Positions 19,515 to 31,123 are shown, numbered from the stretch's first letter. The stretch: DNA of 64,000 nt from Mesorhizobium sp. B2-1-8 (GCF_006442545.2 NZ_CP083952.1:3945501-4009500); one strand, 5' to 3'. The notes: generated by a model not told the origin, from the sequence alone. Program-made: numbers and translations.

Positions 19515-19685
19515 CTTGGAGCGGTCCAACGTTTGATAGAATCGCCGATTCGCTCCAAGTCTTTGTTTTTACGCCAATTCCGGACGGAAAACCGCTACGC
19601 GCTTTTCCTGGAATTGCTCTAAGGTCCCGATCAAACCTGTTTGGTCGTGATCCTGTCCGAAAACCGGATCCCACTTTTCGGGATC
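19515..19685. repeat. Tandem array of three different rhizobial palindromes before pyrG
   Basis: Three hairpin units are adjacent. Unit one is CTTGGAGCG/CGCTCCAAG (19515-19559) with inner GAATC/GATTC. Unit two is CAATTCC/GGAATTG with inner GGAAAA/TTTTCC (19573-19617), the same family as 7373-7421. Unit three is CCGAAAA/TTTTCGG with flanking GATCC/GGATC (19649-19685). Nothing coding is seen between 19509 and 19772. Confidence 0.8.
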
Positions 19686-19760
19686 AAGGTCCGAGCGCCT
19701 TTTTGGGAAAAAGCCTTCGCGGCGGTTTTTTCTCTGGCGGAATCAATCAGGCCGCGTTAA

Positions 19761-21401
<1,641 letters not shown>

Positions 21402-21409
21402 TCGCTACC

Positions 21410-21949
21410 ATGCGGACCTATGTGGCGCTCCTCTACAGCATCACCCTGGGAGAGGGGCGGCGGGTCGTCATGTCCGACCTCAAGGCGATGGCGGAAGGCC
21501 TTGGCCTTAAGAATGTCCGCACCCTGTTGGCGACCGGCAATCTGGTTTTCGAGAGCGACAAGATCTCGGTCGCCGGACTCGAGGAGCGGCTGGAATCCGC
21601 CTTCGAGCAGACCTTTGGCCGCCATGTCGACATCATCGTCCGTGCCGCCGGAGACTGGTGCAAACTCGCAAGCGGCAATCCATTCCCGAGCGAGTCGGTG
21701 GAAGCCGGCAACCAGGTCGTGGTGCGCGTGATGCGCAAACCCGTGGCCGAGGATGCGATATCTGGCTTTCAGGCCTATGCCGCAGCGGACGAGAAGGTGC
21801 TTCTGGTCGGCGGCGACATCTGGGTCGTCTTTTCACGGGAGAGGCCCAGCTCGCGGCTGCTTGCGGCCGCAAATCACAAGCGCATGGGCATCGGAACCTC
21901 GCGCAACTGGAACACGGTGCGCAAGCTGGCCGAAATGGTCGCGCAGTAG
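21410..21949 (+). CDS. DUF1697 domain-containing protein
   Basis: The 179-aa cytoplasmic protein begins MRTYVALLYSITLGEGRRVVMSDLK and has ATGNLVFES and the C-terminal SRNWNTVRKLAEM. These segments are typical of DUF1697 (PF08002), whose function is unknown. It starts 8 bases after pyrG ends, so it is probably read from the same transcript. The family normally shows an N-terminal 'RGINVGG' that here is replaced by YSITLGE, a common variant. Confidence 0.85.
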   Translation: MRTYVALLYSITLGEGRRVVMSDLKAMAEGLGLKNVRTLLATGNLVFESDKISVAGLEERLESAFEQTFGRHVDIIVRAAGDWCKLASGNPFPSESVEAGNQVVVRVMRKPVAEDAISGFQAYAAADEKVLLVGGDIWVVFSRERPSSRLLAAANHKRMGIGTSRNWNTVRKLAEMVAQ

Positions 21950-21984
21950 AGCGGGGCGGCACGGGGCCGCCCCAGAGATGCTTG

Positions 21985-23442
21985 TCAGGCTTTTGCTATC
22001 TTGGCCCCTGCACCCAGGGCGGCGGTGCGCAGCACGTAATAGATGACGCCGGCGATCGCCACGCCGAAGAACCAGCCATAAACGCCCCACCAGGACGGCA
22101 GCCAGTTGGTGAAGTTCGGCAGGATCGAGGAGAAGATGGCGCCGATGCCGGCGGCGATGAAGGCATTGACGTGCCAGCCACCCTGGAAGCGGAACTCGCC
22201 GTCCTCGCGATACAGCGCCTCGACGTCGACCTCGCCCTTCCGGATCAGATAGTAATCGACCATCATCACGCCGAAAATCGGCCCCATCGTCGCGCCGATG
22301 ACGTTGACGAAGGAGGCGGCACTGCCTTCCCACGGTGCGAAGGGATAGAGAACGAGCGCGATGACGGCGGCGATGTAGCCACCTTTCTTGAAGTCGATCT
22401 GACGCGGGAAGACGTTGGAGAAGTCGAACGCGGGTGAGACGAAGTTGGCCACCACGTTGATACCCAAGGTCGCCACCGCGAACGTCAAGGCGGCAAGGGC
22501 AGCCAGGAACAAGCTGTCGAACTTGGCCGAGATCTGGTCGGGGTGCAGCAGCACCTCATGGTAGACGTCGTAGGCGGCGATGGTGGTGACGCCGGCGACC
22601 AGCGAGAACAGGATGAGGTTGACCGGCAGACCCCAGATGTTGCCCTTGCGCAATGCCGCCTGATTGGGCGCATAGCGGGCGAAATCGCAGAAATTGAGAT
22701 AGAGCGCCGAAAAATACGTCACCCAGATCGCGGCCACCGCGAACAGCGACGTCCACGAGCCCGGCGTTCCAGGCACGCCGGCGTCCTTGGTCTTTTCCAG
22801 AAGCACGTCCATCGGGATGTCGCTGGTGAAGGCGAAGGTTCCGGATTTGACGCAGAGATAAACGGCAAGGAGCAGCATCATCACCCAGACGGCGGGGCCT
22901 GCCCAATCCTGGAACCGGCGCACCGTTTCCATGCCTTTCTGGATGATCAGCAGTTGCAGGGCCCATATGACCACGAAGCAGATCACCTCCAGGCCGGAAT
23001 GGCCGAGGAAATGGGTATTGGCGTTGAAATCGGCGAACCATTGCGAGCGGATGAGCAATGCGACGATCGCACCGGAGGCGGCGGCTGTCTGTGCGCCATA
23101 CCAGAAGCAGGCGACGACGGCGCGCACCAGTGCCGGAATGTTGGCGCCCCAGATGCCGAAGGAGGCGCGGGCGAGCACGGGGTAGGGCACACCGGTCTTC
23201 ACACCGGCGTAGCCGACCATGTTCATCAGCGCGTAGATGATCAGCGAGCCGATGCCGATGGCGATGATGAAATTGACGAAGCCGCCACAGAACAGAAACA
23301 GGCTGGCGGCGAGGTAGTAGCCCCACAGGCTATGAACGTCCGACGTCCAGACGTTGAAGATCGAGAACGGTCCCCAGTTTCGAACCTTGGCGGGAGCGAG
23401 GTCTTCATTATACAGGTCAGGCGATGCGCCTTGTATCGTCAT
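21985..23442 (-). CDS. NCS1-family nucleobase:cation symporter
   Basis: The 485-aa transporter has about 12 membrane segments and the NCS1 signatures LAPAKVRNWGPFSIFNVWTSDVHS and GYAGVKTGVPYPVLARASFGIWGANIPALVRA, plus YFSALYLNFCDFARYAPNQ. The family takes up cytosine, uracil, allantoin, hydantoins or thiamine with Na+ or H+; the substrate here is not decided by sequence reading. Start at 23442 is supported by AAGGGG upstream. It lies downstream of, and co-directional with, the LysR gene, separated by ~350 bases. Confidence 0.88.
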   Translation of the reverse strand: MTIQGASPDLYNEDLAPAKVRNWGPFSIFNVWTSDVHSLWGYYLAASLFLFCGGFVNFIIAIGIGSLIIYALMNMVGYAGVKTGVPYPVLARASFGIWGANIPALVRAVVACFWYGAQTAAASGAIVALLIRSQWFADFNANTHFLGHSGLEVICFVVIWALQLLIIQKGMETVRRFQDWAGPAVWVMMLLLAVYLCVKSGTFAFTSDIPMDVLLEKTKDAGVPGTPGSWTSLFAVAAIWVTYFSALYLNFCDFARYAPNQAALRKGNIWGLPVNLILFSLVAGVTTIAAYDVYHEVLLHPDQISAKFDSLFLAALAALTFAVATLGINVVANFVSPAFDFSNVFPRQIDFKKGGYIAAVIALVLYPFAPWEGSAASFVNVIGATMGPIFGVMMVDYYLIRKGEVDVEALYREDGEFRFQGGWHVNAFIAAGIGAIFSSILPNFTNWLPSWWGVYGWFFGVAIAGVIYYVLRTAALGAGAKIAKA

Positions 23443-23748
23443 TGCAATGTCCCCTTCTTGCATCACGCGCCCTCACGCGTTGACCGCAGAGGTTACGCCT
23501 GACGCGGGGGAACCGACAAGCAAGCTATTTGCCGGCTTTGGCCTTAAAGATATTCAATACGAACCGCGATTATCGACGGGCCATGATGGTGAGCCGCTTT
23601 TCAAAAGGCCTGCCTGTCGATTCGAATTTTCGATCCACGGCTTCAGGCTGGATGAACCCGCGTTCACAACATCTGTCGGCGAGAGCGGCTGCCTACAGCA
23701 TGTCGCGGCGAATAGGATTCGCCTGACCTGCTGTAAGCTTCTGATTTT
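23443..23748. other. Gene-free stretch upstream of the NCS1 gene
   Basis: About 300 bases contain the NCS1 ribosome site and presumably its promoter. No convincing gene, riboswitch fold or terminator could be recognised; the end is bounded by the palindrome at 23749-23796. Confidence 0.4.
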
Positions 23749-23796
23749 ATGCATGTCGTTATCCCGGAACCGAGGACACTTCCGCGCGACATGCAT
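23749..23796. repeat. Rhizobial palindrome (ATGCATGTCG family) at the 3' end of the LysR gene
   Basis: Outer arms ATGCATGTCG (23749-23758) and CGACATGCAT (23787-23796) enclose CGGAA/TTCCG. Its last base is part of the LysR stop codon. It belongs to a repeat type frequent in Mesorhizobium intergenic regions. Confidence 0.75.
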
Positions 23797-24698
23797 TAGG
23801 CGATGGCCATGACCCGCTTGTGGTCCTCGACTTCGGAAAGCAGCCAATCCTGAAACAGGCCGGTACCCGGCTTGTTGCCTATGCTGCGACGCTGATGCAG
23901 GTAGATGCCGGCCGGATAGGTGTGGCGGGCGCTGAACGGGGCGACCAGCTTGCCCTGCTGCAGCAGATCCTGGGCCATCATCGTGTCGGCAAGCGCTATT
24001 CCAGCGCCATTGATCGCCTCGCGCATGATCAGAGTGCAATCATCCAGCGTCGTGCTGGATTTCGGCGTCGTGTCCAAAACGCCTTCCTGCTCCAGCCAGC
24101 GCTTCCATCGCATGGTCTCGCATTCGTGGATCAGATGGTGATTGACCAGATCGGCGGGCGATCGCAGCGGCATCGGCCCGTCGAGCAGCGAGGGCGCGCA
24201 GACCGGCGTCAGAACCAGCGGGATCAGCAGCGTCAGCGCCGGGCCGGCCTTGTAGACGAACTCGTCGACAATGGCCAAATCGAAATTGGCCCGCTTGCCC
24301 GATGTCGATATCTCCAGATCCACGGCCGGATGCTGCCGGCGAAAGCTCGGCAACCGGTCCGCCAGCCAAAGGTTCAGAACTGCCGGCACGCACAGGACCC
24401 GGACACGCTGGGTCCTGCCGTGGCTCGGGCCGTTGGCGAGACTGACATCGTCGGTAGCGCGCCAGATGGCCTCGAACGCCTCGGAGAGGCTGCGTGCATA
24501 GTAAGAGCCCCGGATGGTCGGCGTTATCTGGCGAAAGCCGCGCTCGAACAAATCCTGACCGAGATTCCTTTCAAGCGCACGGATGTGACGGCTGATGGCA
24601 GAGGGCGTCAAATGCAGTTCTTCCGCTGCATCCTTGACGCTGCCGAGACGTGCGGCGGCCTCGAAAGCGCGCATGCCATTGAGTGAGGGTAGGGCCAT
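23796..24698 (-). CDS. LysR-family transcriptional regulator (GcvA-like)
   Basis: The 300-aa regulator has a typical N-terminal HTH (MRAFEAAARLGSVKDAAEELHLTPSAISRHIRALE) and a LysR substrate-binding domain (VRVLCVPAVLNLWLADRLPSFRRQHPAVDLEISTS region). The layout resembles GcvA/AmpR regulators. ATG 24698 is preferred; the longer frame would start at TTG 24734 and cover the palindrome at 24726-24749. It is divergent from the peptidase-peptide transporter operon, which it likely controls, and may autoregulate. Confidence 0.88.
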   Translation of the reverse strand: MALPSLNGMRAFEAAARLGSVKDAAEELHLTPSAISRHIRALERNLGQDLFERGFRQITPTIRGSYYARSLSEAFEAIWRATDDVSLANGPSHGRTQRVRVLCVPAVLNLWLADRLPSFRRQHPAVDLEISTSGKRANFDLAIVDEFVYKAGPALTLLIPLVLTPVCAPSLLDGPMPLRSPADLVNHHLIHECETMRWKRWLEQEGVLDTTPKSSTTLDDCTLIMREAINGAGIALADTMMAQDLLQQGKLVAPFSARHTYPAGIYLHQRRSIGNKPGTGLFQDWLLSEVEDHKRVMAIA

Positions 24699-24725
24699 TG
24701 GCCGATCATGAATTGTCAGTTGAGT

Positions 24726-24749
24726 TTTTGTCAATCGACATGGACAAAA
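24726..24749. promoter_or_regulatory. Inverted repeat, candidate LysR operator
   Basis: TTTTGTC and GACAAAA are perfect 7-base arms separated by 10 bases, 27 bases upstream of the LysR start and ~210 upstream of the divergent aminopeptidase gene. Size and place fit a LysR recognition site; the binding is inferred. Confidence 0.55.
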
Positions 24750-24957
24750 TTGGCGTTTGATCGCTTGGCCGGTTCAGGGATACCCAAGAGGGAAGAGCAA
24801 CTAAGTCGTCTTACGAAAACGACTATTTGGGGACTTCGGCACCATTCCACCAACGGCGGCGACCGGCTTGGCCGGCTTCCACCGGTGGCAGGTGAAGCAT
24901 TGCGCAAGCTGCAAGCGGCGCTTCGGCCAAAGCCCACAATGAGGAGAACGCCCACTT

Positions 24958-26472
24958 ATGCCTCAATCGCCAGTGCCGGTCTTTGAAACGGCGGAAGAGA
25001 TTTCCGCGGAAACCTCCGTCGTCGTGATCTTGCAGACTGCCCAGACAGGCTTTGGTCCGCGGGCAATGGCACTGGATACCGAAATGGGCGGGATCCTCTC
25101 CCGGGCATGTGCCGATACGACCGTCTTGGCCGAATCCGGCACCTGTATCGATGTCATTGCCCCCCAGGCGGTATCGGCCCGTCGCGTGATCGTACTTGCC
25201 CTGGGCAAGGCCGAGGCCGTCACCGCGCTCTCCTTGGCGCACGCCGGCGGCCTGCTGGCTGCGCATCTGGAAGGCAAAGGGGAATGCGCGGCTACCCTGG
25301 TCCTGGACCCTATTGCAGGCATAGGTCTGCCGGGAGCGGAAATCCTGGCAAGAATAGCGCTTGGCATGCGGCTGCGGCGCTATCGTTTCGACATGCGCAA
25401 CCGGCGCCAAGGGGCGGGGGCGGATCGGACCCTGCGGGTGCAACTGGTCGGGGCCGGCGGTTCGGAGCTGAATTCGGCACTGGCGCGGATCAATGCCATC
25501 GCGGATGGCGTCGAATATGCGCGCACGCTGGTCAACCTGCCGCCGAACCATCTCCATCCCGACAATTTCCACGATCATCTGGAGCCGTTGCACGAAGCTG
25601 GCATCGACGTCGAGATACTCGATACGGCAAGGCTGAAGGAACTCGGCATGAACGCGATCCTGGCCGTGGGGTCAGGTTCGGTGCGACCGCCGCGCGTCGC
25701 GGTCCTGCGCTATCGCGGCAAGGGTGGCCCCGCACAGCCGCTGGCCTTCGTCGGCAAGGGCGTCTGTTTTGATTCCGGTGGTCTCTGCATAAAGCGCGGC
25801 GAGCAGATGTTCGACATGAAGGCCGACATGGGCGGCGCGGCCGCGGTGGTCGGCCTGCTGATCGCGCTGGCCCGGCAAGGCAGCCCGGTGCACGTGGTCG
25901 GCGTGCTCGGCATTGCCGAGAACATGCCGTCAGGCACCGCGCTCAAGCCGCGTGACATCATCACGACAGCATCCGGGCAGACCGTGGAAGTGTTCGACAC
26001 GGATGCGGAAGGACGCCTGATCCTGGCCGACTGCCTCTATTATGCCGCCTCACGCTTCAACCCGTCGGTGATCGTCGATCTCGCCACTTTGACCTATTCG
26101 GTGATGCGCGGTCTCGGATCGGTATTCGCCGGCCTCTTCAGCACCGACGATGCCATCGCCTCGCGGATGATCGCGGCCGGAGAAGCGGTCGGCGAGCGGT
26201 TCTGGCAGCTGCCGCTCGACCGGGCTTATGACGAGGGGCTGCAATCGCCGTTCGCGGACCTGCGGCATCACGCCAAGGACATGGAAGACGGCGACGCTCC
26301 CTACGCCGCGGCGTTCCTGCGTCACTTCACCGAGGATCGGCCCTGGGTGCATCTCGACATTGCCGGCAAGGAACTGGCCGACACGGATCGGCCCCTTGGC
26401 AGGCAAGGCGCCACGGCGTTCGGCGTGCAGATGCTGGAAGAATGGGTTCGGTCCAGCCGGGAGGCGAACTAG
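24958..26472 (+). CDS. pepA: Leucyl aminopeptidase (M17 family)
   Basis: The 504-aa two-metal peptidase removes N-terminal residues from peptides. Family motifs in the C-terminal half are [19 protein letters not shown] (metal Asp, catalytic Lys), [12 protein letters not shown] and [19 protein letters not shown]. The near-invariant NTDAEGRL reads DTDAEGRL here. The N-terminal half has the M17 RNA/hexamer-type domain. GAGGAG upstream of ATG 24958 supports the start. It heads an operon with a proline iminopeptidase and a peptide ABC transporter, so it likely degrades imported peptides. Confidence 0.88.
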   Translation: MPQSPVPVFETAEEISAETSVVVILQTAQTGFGPRAMALDTEMGGILSRACADTTVLAESGTCIDVIAPQAVSARRVIVLALGKAEAVTALSLAHAGGLLAAHLEGKGECAATLVLDPIAGIGLPGAEILARIALGMRLRRYRFDMRNRRQGAGADRTLRVQLVGAGGSELNSALARINAIADGVEYARTLVNLPPNHLHPDNFHDHLEPLHEAGIDVEILDTARLKELGMNAILAVGSGSVRPPRVAVLRYRGKGGPAQPLAFVGKGVCFDSGGLCIKRGEQMFDMKADMGGAAAVVGLLIALARQGSPVHVVGVLGIAENMPSGTALKPRDIITTASGQTVEVFDTDAEGRLILADCLYYAASRFNPSVIVDLATLTYSVMRGLGSVFAGLFSTDDAIASRMIAAGEAVGERFWQLPLDRAYDEGLQSPFADLRHHAKDMEDGDAPYAAAFLRHFTEDRPWVHLDIAGKELADTDRPLGRQGATAFGVQMLEEWVRSSREAN

Positions 26473-26510
26473 TGACAAGCAACATGTCTTCAACCGCGCA
26501 AGGAGCGAGG

Positions 26511-27416
26511 ATGTTACCGGAGATCGTCACCAGGGAAGGGCGGGCCGGCTTCGGCGATTACGAAACCTGGTATCGGGTCAGCGGCGAGCTCGATGCCGGC
26601 AAGGCTCCGGTCGTTATCCTGCATGGCGGGCCGGGCGCCGCCCATAATTATGTCGATGCCTACAAGCTTCTTGCCCGAACAGGCCGTGCCGTCATCCACT
26701 ACGACCAATTGGGCTGCGGCAATTCCACCTTGCTGCCTGACAGAGGCGCCGATTTCTGGACGCCCAGGCTGTTCATCGACGAACTTGAAAACCTCGTCGA
26801 TCATCTGGGCATCCGAGGCGGCTTCCACGTGCTCGGACAGAGCTGGGGCGGCATGTTGGGCGCTGAATATGGGGTGACGCGGCCGAAGGGCCTGAAGTCG
26901 CTGACCATCGCCAACTCGCCGGCGTCCATGACGCTATGGGTACAGGAGGCCAACCGGCTACGCGCCGACCTGCCCAAGGACGTGCAGGAGACGCTGACCC
27001 GGCACGAACAGGCCGGCACGACGGATCATCCGGACTACCAGGCAGCGACGATGGTGTTCTACGAGCGCCATGTCTGCCGGGTCGTGCCGTTCCCGCCCGA
27101 AGTGACCGAGACTTTCGCCCAGGTCGTGCGCAATCCGACCGTTTACAACGTCATGAACGGTCCGAACGAATTCCACGTCATCGGAACGCTGAAGAGCTGG
27201 AGCATCATCGACCGCTTGCCAGCCATCGATGCTCCCACGCTGATCATCTCCGGCCGTTACGACGAGGCCACGCCTGCGACAGTGCAGCCCTTCAAGGACG
27301 GCATCAAGGGATCGCGCTGGCAGATATTCGAGCATTCCAGCCATATGCCGCATGTCGAAGAGCAGGATCTATGCATGCGGGTGGTGGGAGACTTCCTGGA
27401 CGACAACGACAACTGA
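26511..27416 (+). CDS. Proline iminopeptidase-family alpha/beta hydrolase (S33)
   Basis: The 301-aa enzyme has [17 protein letters not shown] (oxyanion hole), the nucleophile [24 protein letters not shown] (acid) and SSHMPHVEE (His). This is the set found in proline iminopeptidases and tricorn-interacting factor F1. It should release N-terminal residues, often proline, from short peptides. Three starts are possible: GTG 26472 (overlaps the pepA stop, GGGAGG upstream), ATG 26484, and ATG 26511 with AGGAG at ideal spacing; the last matches the usual family N-terminus. Confidence 0.85.
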   Translation: MLPEIVTREGRAGFGDYETWYRVSGELDAGKAPVVILHGGPGAAHNYVDAYKLLARTGRAVIHYDQLGCGNSTLLPDRGADFWTPRLFIDELENLVDHLGIRGGFHVLGQSWGGMLGAEYGVTRPKGLKSLTIANSPASMTLWVQEANRLRADLPKDVQETLTRHEQAGTTDHPDYQAATMVFYERHVCRVVPFPPEVTETFAQVVRNPTVYNVMNGPNEFHVIGTLKSWSIIDRLPAIDAPTLIISGRYDEATPATVQPFKDGIKGSRWQIFEHSSHMPHVEEQDLCMRVVGDFLDDNDN

Positions 27417-27434
27417 GAAAAGGGGAACTACGAC

Positions 27435-29096
27435 ATGAAGAAATTGCTCTTGGCGGCGTCGGCCGCGGCATTGCTGGCCGGCATGTGGCTGGCTCCGGCA
27501 CAGGCCGAATATCTCAAGGAACACCGAGGCGGCACTATTCGCCTGCTGGCCCGCTCGGCCGCCGGAACGCTCGATCCGCATATCAACTACACCGATCAGG
27601 GCTGGCAAATGTATCAGCCGATCTATGACGGCCTGGTCGCCTTCCGCAAGGCCGAGGGCATGGACGGCTTCACCATCGTTCCCGATCTGGCCGAGGCGCT
27701 GCCGCAGGTCAGCGATGACGGCAAAACCTTCACCTTCAAGCTGCGCAAGGGCATCAAGTTCTCCGACGGCAAGGATCTCGGCGTGAAGGACGTCGTTGCT
27801 TCCTTCCAGCGCATCTTCAAGGTCTCCGGACCGACCTCTGGTACATTTTATGCCGGCATCGTCGGCGCCGACAAATGCCTTGCCGACACCAAGAGCTGCA
27901 CGCTGGAAGGCGGGGTTGTGGGCGACGAAGCGGCCGGCACCGTCACGTTGAACCTCACCAAGCCGGACGCCGAGATTCTCTACAAGCTCGCCTTGCCGCA
28001 CGCCGTGGTGCTGCCGGCGGACACGCCCGCGGAAGACATGGGCTCCAAGCCCATTCCCAGCACCGGTGCCTACATGATCTCCGCCTTCGATCCCAACAAA
28101 GGCATGACGGTGACCCGCAACCCCAACTTCAAGCAGTGGAGCGAGGAAGCCCAGCCGGACGGTTATCCTGATGTCGTCCAGTATGATTTCGGCCTCTCCG
28201 AGGAAGCTGCCGTCACCGCGATCCACAACGGCGAAGCCGACTGGATGTTCGACGCACTGCCCAGCGATCGCCTTGGCGAACTTGGCACCAAGGCCATGGA
28301 CCAGTTGCACATCTCGCCGCTTTCGGCATGGTGGTATGCGCCGCTCAACAATCGGCTGGCACCGTTCGACAATGAAAAGGCGCGCCAGGCCGTTGCCTAC
28401 GCGGTCGACCGCAACACGCTGGTCAAGCTGTTCGGCGGCAAGGTGCTGGCCTCGCCGGTGTGCCAGGTCCTGCCTCCGGACTTCCCCGGCCACGAGGACT
28501 ACTGCCCCTTCACCAAGAACCCCGGCGCCAAATGGTCGGCGCCTGACCTCGACAAGGCAAAGCAGCTCGTCGAGGAATCGGGCACCAAGGGCCAGAAGGT
28601 GACCATCATCGTCGAGGACACGGCCATTTCACGGTCCATCGGCGTCTATCTGCAGAGCGTGCTGACCACCATCGGCTATGTCGCCGACGTCAAGCCGATC
28701 TCTTCCAACATCCAGTTCACCTACATCCAGAACACCAACAACAAAGTGCAGATGTCCGTCACCCAATGGTATAAGGACTATCCCGCGGCTTCGGACTTCC
28801 TGAACATCCTGTTCAGCTGCGCCTCCTTCCGCGAAGGTTCGGACGCTTCGATCAACATCGCAGGCTTCTGCGACAAGGATATCGACGCCAAGATGCAAAA
28901 GGCACTAGACCTTGGCGTGACCGATCAGAAAGCCGCCGACAAATTGTGGGCCGAAATCGACAGGCAAGTCACGGACAAGGCACCGGCCGTCGGCCTCTTC
29001 ACGCCGAAGCGGCTCGACTTCGTCAGCAAGCGCGTTGGCAATTTCAAATTCAACCGGCAGTTCAACTGGATGATCACCCAATCCTGGGTACAGTAA
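27435..29096 (+). CDS. Peptide ABC transporter substrate-binding protein (SBP_bac_5)
   Basis: The 553-aa exported protein has a signal peptide (MKKLLLAASAAALLAGMWLAPAQA). It then shows the dipeptide/oligopeptide-binding fold: GGTIRLLARSAAGTLDPHINY, FTFKLRKGIKFSDGKDLGVKDVV, STGAYMISAFDPNKGMTV and ARQAVAYAVDRNTLVKLFGG. It delivers short peptides to the permeases that follow. AAAGGGGAA precedes the ATG. The upstream peptidases and downstream permeases are in the same orientation with short gaps. Confidence 0.92.
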   Translation: MKKLLLAASAAALLAGMWLAPAQAEYLKEHRGGTIRLLARSAAGTLDPHINYTDQGWQMYQPIYDGLVAFRKAEGMDGFTIVPDLAEALPQVSDDGKTFTFKLRKGIKFSDGKDLGVKDVVASFQRIFKVSGPTSGTFYAGIVGADKCLADTKSCTLEGGVVGDEAAGTVTLNLTKPDAEILYKLALPHAVVLPADTPAEDMGSKPIPSTGAYMISAFDPNKGMTVTRNPNFKQWSEEAQPDGYPDVVQYDFGLSEEAAVTAIHNGEADWMFDALPSDRLGELGTKAMDQLHISPLSAWWYAPLNNRLAPFDNEKARQAVAYAVDRNTLVKLFGGKVLASPVCQVLPPDFPGHEDYCPFTKNPGAKWSAPDLDKAKQLVEESGTKGQKVTIIVEDTAISRSIGVYLQSVLTTIGYVADVKPISSNIQFTYIQNTNNKVQMSVTQWYKDYPAASDFLNILFSCASFREGSDASINIAGFCDKDIDAKMQKALDLGVTDQKAADKLWAEIDRQVTDKAPAVGLFTPKRLDFVSKRVGNFKFNRQFNWMITQSWVQ

Positions 29097-29135
29097 TGGC
29101 CTGGGTGCAGTAACGAACCGCGGAAGGGCACGTCC

Positions 29136-30152
29136 GTGTCGAACGAAGCTGTCGCCATGCCGCGCAAGACGCGAGGGCCTTGGGCCGTCGCGTTTGCGAA
29201 GCTGGCAACGGACAGGGCTGCCATGGCATCCCTGGCCGTGTTCCTCCTCATCGTCCTCGCCTGCCTTAGTGCGCCTCTCTACGCGAAATGGGCTGGCGTG
29301 GACCCCTTCGCCTCGACGCTCGACGCCGTCATCCAGATCGACGGCGCCGACGTTCCGGTGATGGAACAATCGACAGAGGGGCTCGGGCTCGGCTACACGC
29401 CGCTCGGGCCGACATGGCGGCTCGGCAATTATTTCCTAGGCGCCGACAGCCAGGGGCGCGATGTCATGGCCCGGATGCTCTATGGCGGGCTGAGCTCGCT
29501 GCTGATCTCCGGGGCGGCCACGATCTTCACCCTGATTCTAGGCACGGCGGCGGGATTGATCGCGGGATATTTCGGCGGCTTCACCGACACGGTGCTGTCG
29601 CGCTTGTTGGATGTGCTGTGGGCGTTTCCGATCTATCTCCTGGCGATTTCGCTTTCCATCGTCACCATCGCGCAAGGCATCTCGATCGGGCCGATCGAGA
29701 TCGAGTCCGGCAGTCTGTGGCTGCCGGTCATCATCATCGGCATCGTCTACATACCCTACGTGGCGCGTCCGATACGCGGGCAGGTCCTGTCGCTGCGCCA
29801 CAGCGAGTTCGTGCTCGCCGCGATCAATCTGGGGGTGCCGGGGCCGCGGATCCTGTGGCGCGACATCCTGCCCAACATCACCACCACGCTGATCGTCTTC
29901 GTGCCGTTGATGATGGCACTGAACATGCTGACGGAATCGGCGCTTTCCTTCCTGTCGATCGGCGTGCAGCCGCCCGCGGCGAGTTGGGGCACCATCATCC
30001 AGGACGGCCAGGCGCTGCTTTACACCAGGCCGTTGGTGGCGCTTGTACCGGGCCTGGCGATCGCGGTTTCCGTGATGGCGCTCAATGTCTGCGGCGACGG
30101 CCTGCGCGACGCGCTCGACCCACGCTCCAAGGTTCGGCTGGGGCGCGACTGA
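29136..30152 (+). CDS. Peptide ABC transporter permease (DppC/OppC type)
   Basis: The 338-aa membrane protein starts at GTG 29136 (GGAAGGG upstream). OppC_N features appear at the start (PWAVAFAKLATDRAAMASLAVFLLIV). The permease core has DSQGRDVMARMLYGGLSSLLIS, the EAA loop LAAINLGVPGPRILWRDILPNITTTLIV and SFLSIGVQPPAASWGTIIQDG. It has about six membrane segments. It overlaps the DppB gene by one base. Confidence 0.92.
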   Translation: MSNEAVAMPRKTRGPWAVAFAKLATDRAAMASLAVFLLIVLACLSAPLYAKWAGVDPFASTLDAVIQIDGADVPVMEQSTEGLGLGYTPLGPTWRLGNYFLGADSQGRDVMARMLYGGLSSLLISGAATIFTLILGTAAGLIAGYFGGFTDTVLSRLLDVLWAFPIYLLAISLSIVTIAQGISIGPIEIESGSLWLPVIIIGIVYIPYVARPIRGQVLSLRHSEFVLAAINLGVPGPRILWRDILPNITTTLIVFVPLMMALNMLTESALSFLSIGVQPPAASWGTIIQDGQALLYTRPLVALVPGLAIAVSVMALNVCGDGLRDALDPRSKVRLGRD

Positions 30153-31123
30153 TGATCTACGCCATCCTGCGCCGTTTCGGTCAGATGCTGTTCGTGATGT
30201 TCGGCATCTCGGTCATCGTCTTTTTGATCTTCTTCGCGACGCCGGGGGCCGACCCGGCGGCGCGCATCGCCGGCCGCAATGCGTCGCCCGAGGTGCTGGA
30301 GGCGGTACGCCACAGCTTCGGCTTCGACCGGCCGCTCTACGTGCAATATGTGAAGATGATGGAGAAGATCTTCGTCACCGGCGATCTGACCTCCTTCGTC
30401 AATCGTGGCTGGAAGGTGGTGCCGGCGGTGATGGATTCGATCCCCGTCACACTCTCGCTGGTGTTCGGAGCGGCTCTCCTGTGGGTGGTTGTCTCGATCA
30501 TGATCGGCATCGTCGCCGCCGCCAGCCGCGACAGCTGGCTGGACAAGTTGCTGATGGCGTTGGGTCTGCTCGGCATTTCCATGCCGGTCTACTGGCTGGG
30601 AGAGGTGATGAACCTGATCACCCAGAGCCGCTACCACGACAGCTGGGCGTTCTCCTGGGTGCCGCCGCTCGGCTACAAGAATTTTTCCGACGATCCGAAA
30701 GGCTGGTTCCTGACGCTGGTCATACCCTGGATCACGCTGGCCATCCTCTACATCGGCATCTATGGGCGGGTGTTGCGAGCGGCCATCATCGAATCCCTGC
30801 AGAAAGACTATATCCGCACGGCCCGGGCCAAGGGCCTGTCGGAGACCCGCATCCTGCTGCGCCATGCCTTGCGCACGTCGCTCATCGCCTTCGTAACCTT
30901 GTTCGGCCTCGACTTCGGAGCGTTGGTGGGCGGCTCGGCCCTGCTGACCGAGGTGGTGTTCGGGCTGCACGGCATCGGCAAGCTCACCTATGACGCGCTG
31001 CAGAACCTCGATCTGCCGATGATCATGGCGACGGTGATGTACGCTTCCATGTTCGTGGTAGTCGCCAACGCGGTTGTCGATTTCGTCTACATCCTTCTCG
31101 ATCCGCGCCTGAGGACATCATGA
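30152..31123 (+). CDS. Peptide ABC transporter permease (DppB/OppB type)
   Basis: The 323-aa permease starts at ATG 30152, sharing a base with the dppC-like stop. It begins MIYAILRRFGQMLFVMFGISVIVF and has FGFDRPLYVQY, LGISMPVYWLGEVMNL, the EAA loop KDYIRTARAKGLSETRILLRHALR and FGLHGIGKLTYDALQNLDLPMIM, the standard OppB layout. The order C-before-B is less common than B-before-C but occurs. Its end overlaps the next ATPase gene by 4 bases. Confidence 0.92.
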   Translation: MIYAILRRFGQMLFVMFGISVIVFLIFFATPGADPAARIAGRNASPEVLEAVRHSFGFDRPLYVQYVKMMEKIFVTGDLTSFVNRGWKVVPAVMDSIPVTLSLVFGAALLWVVVSIMIGIVAAASRDSWLDKLLMALGLLGISMPVYWLGEVMNLITQSRYHDSWAFSWVPPLGYKNFSDDPKGWFLTLVIPWITLAILYIGIYGRVLRAAIIESLQKDYIRTARAKGLSETRILLRHALRTSLIAFVTLFGLDFGALVGGSALLTEVVFGLHGIGKLTYDALQNLDLPMIMATVMYASMFVVVANAVVDFVYILLDPRLRTS

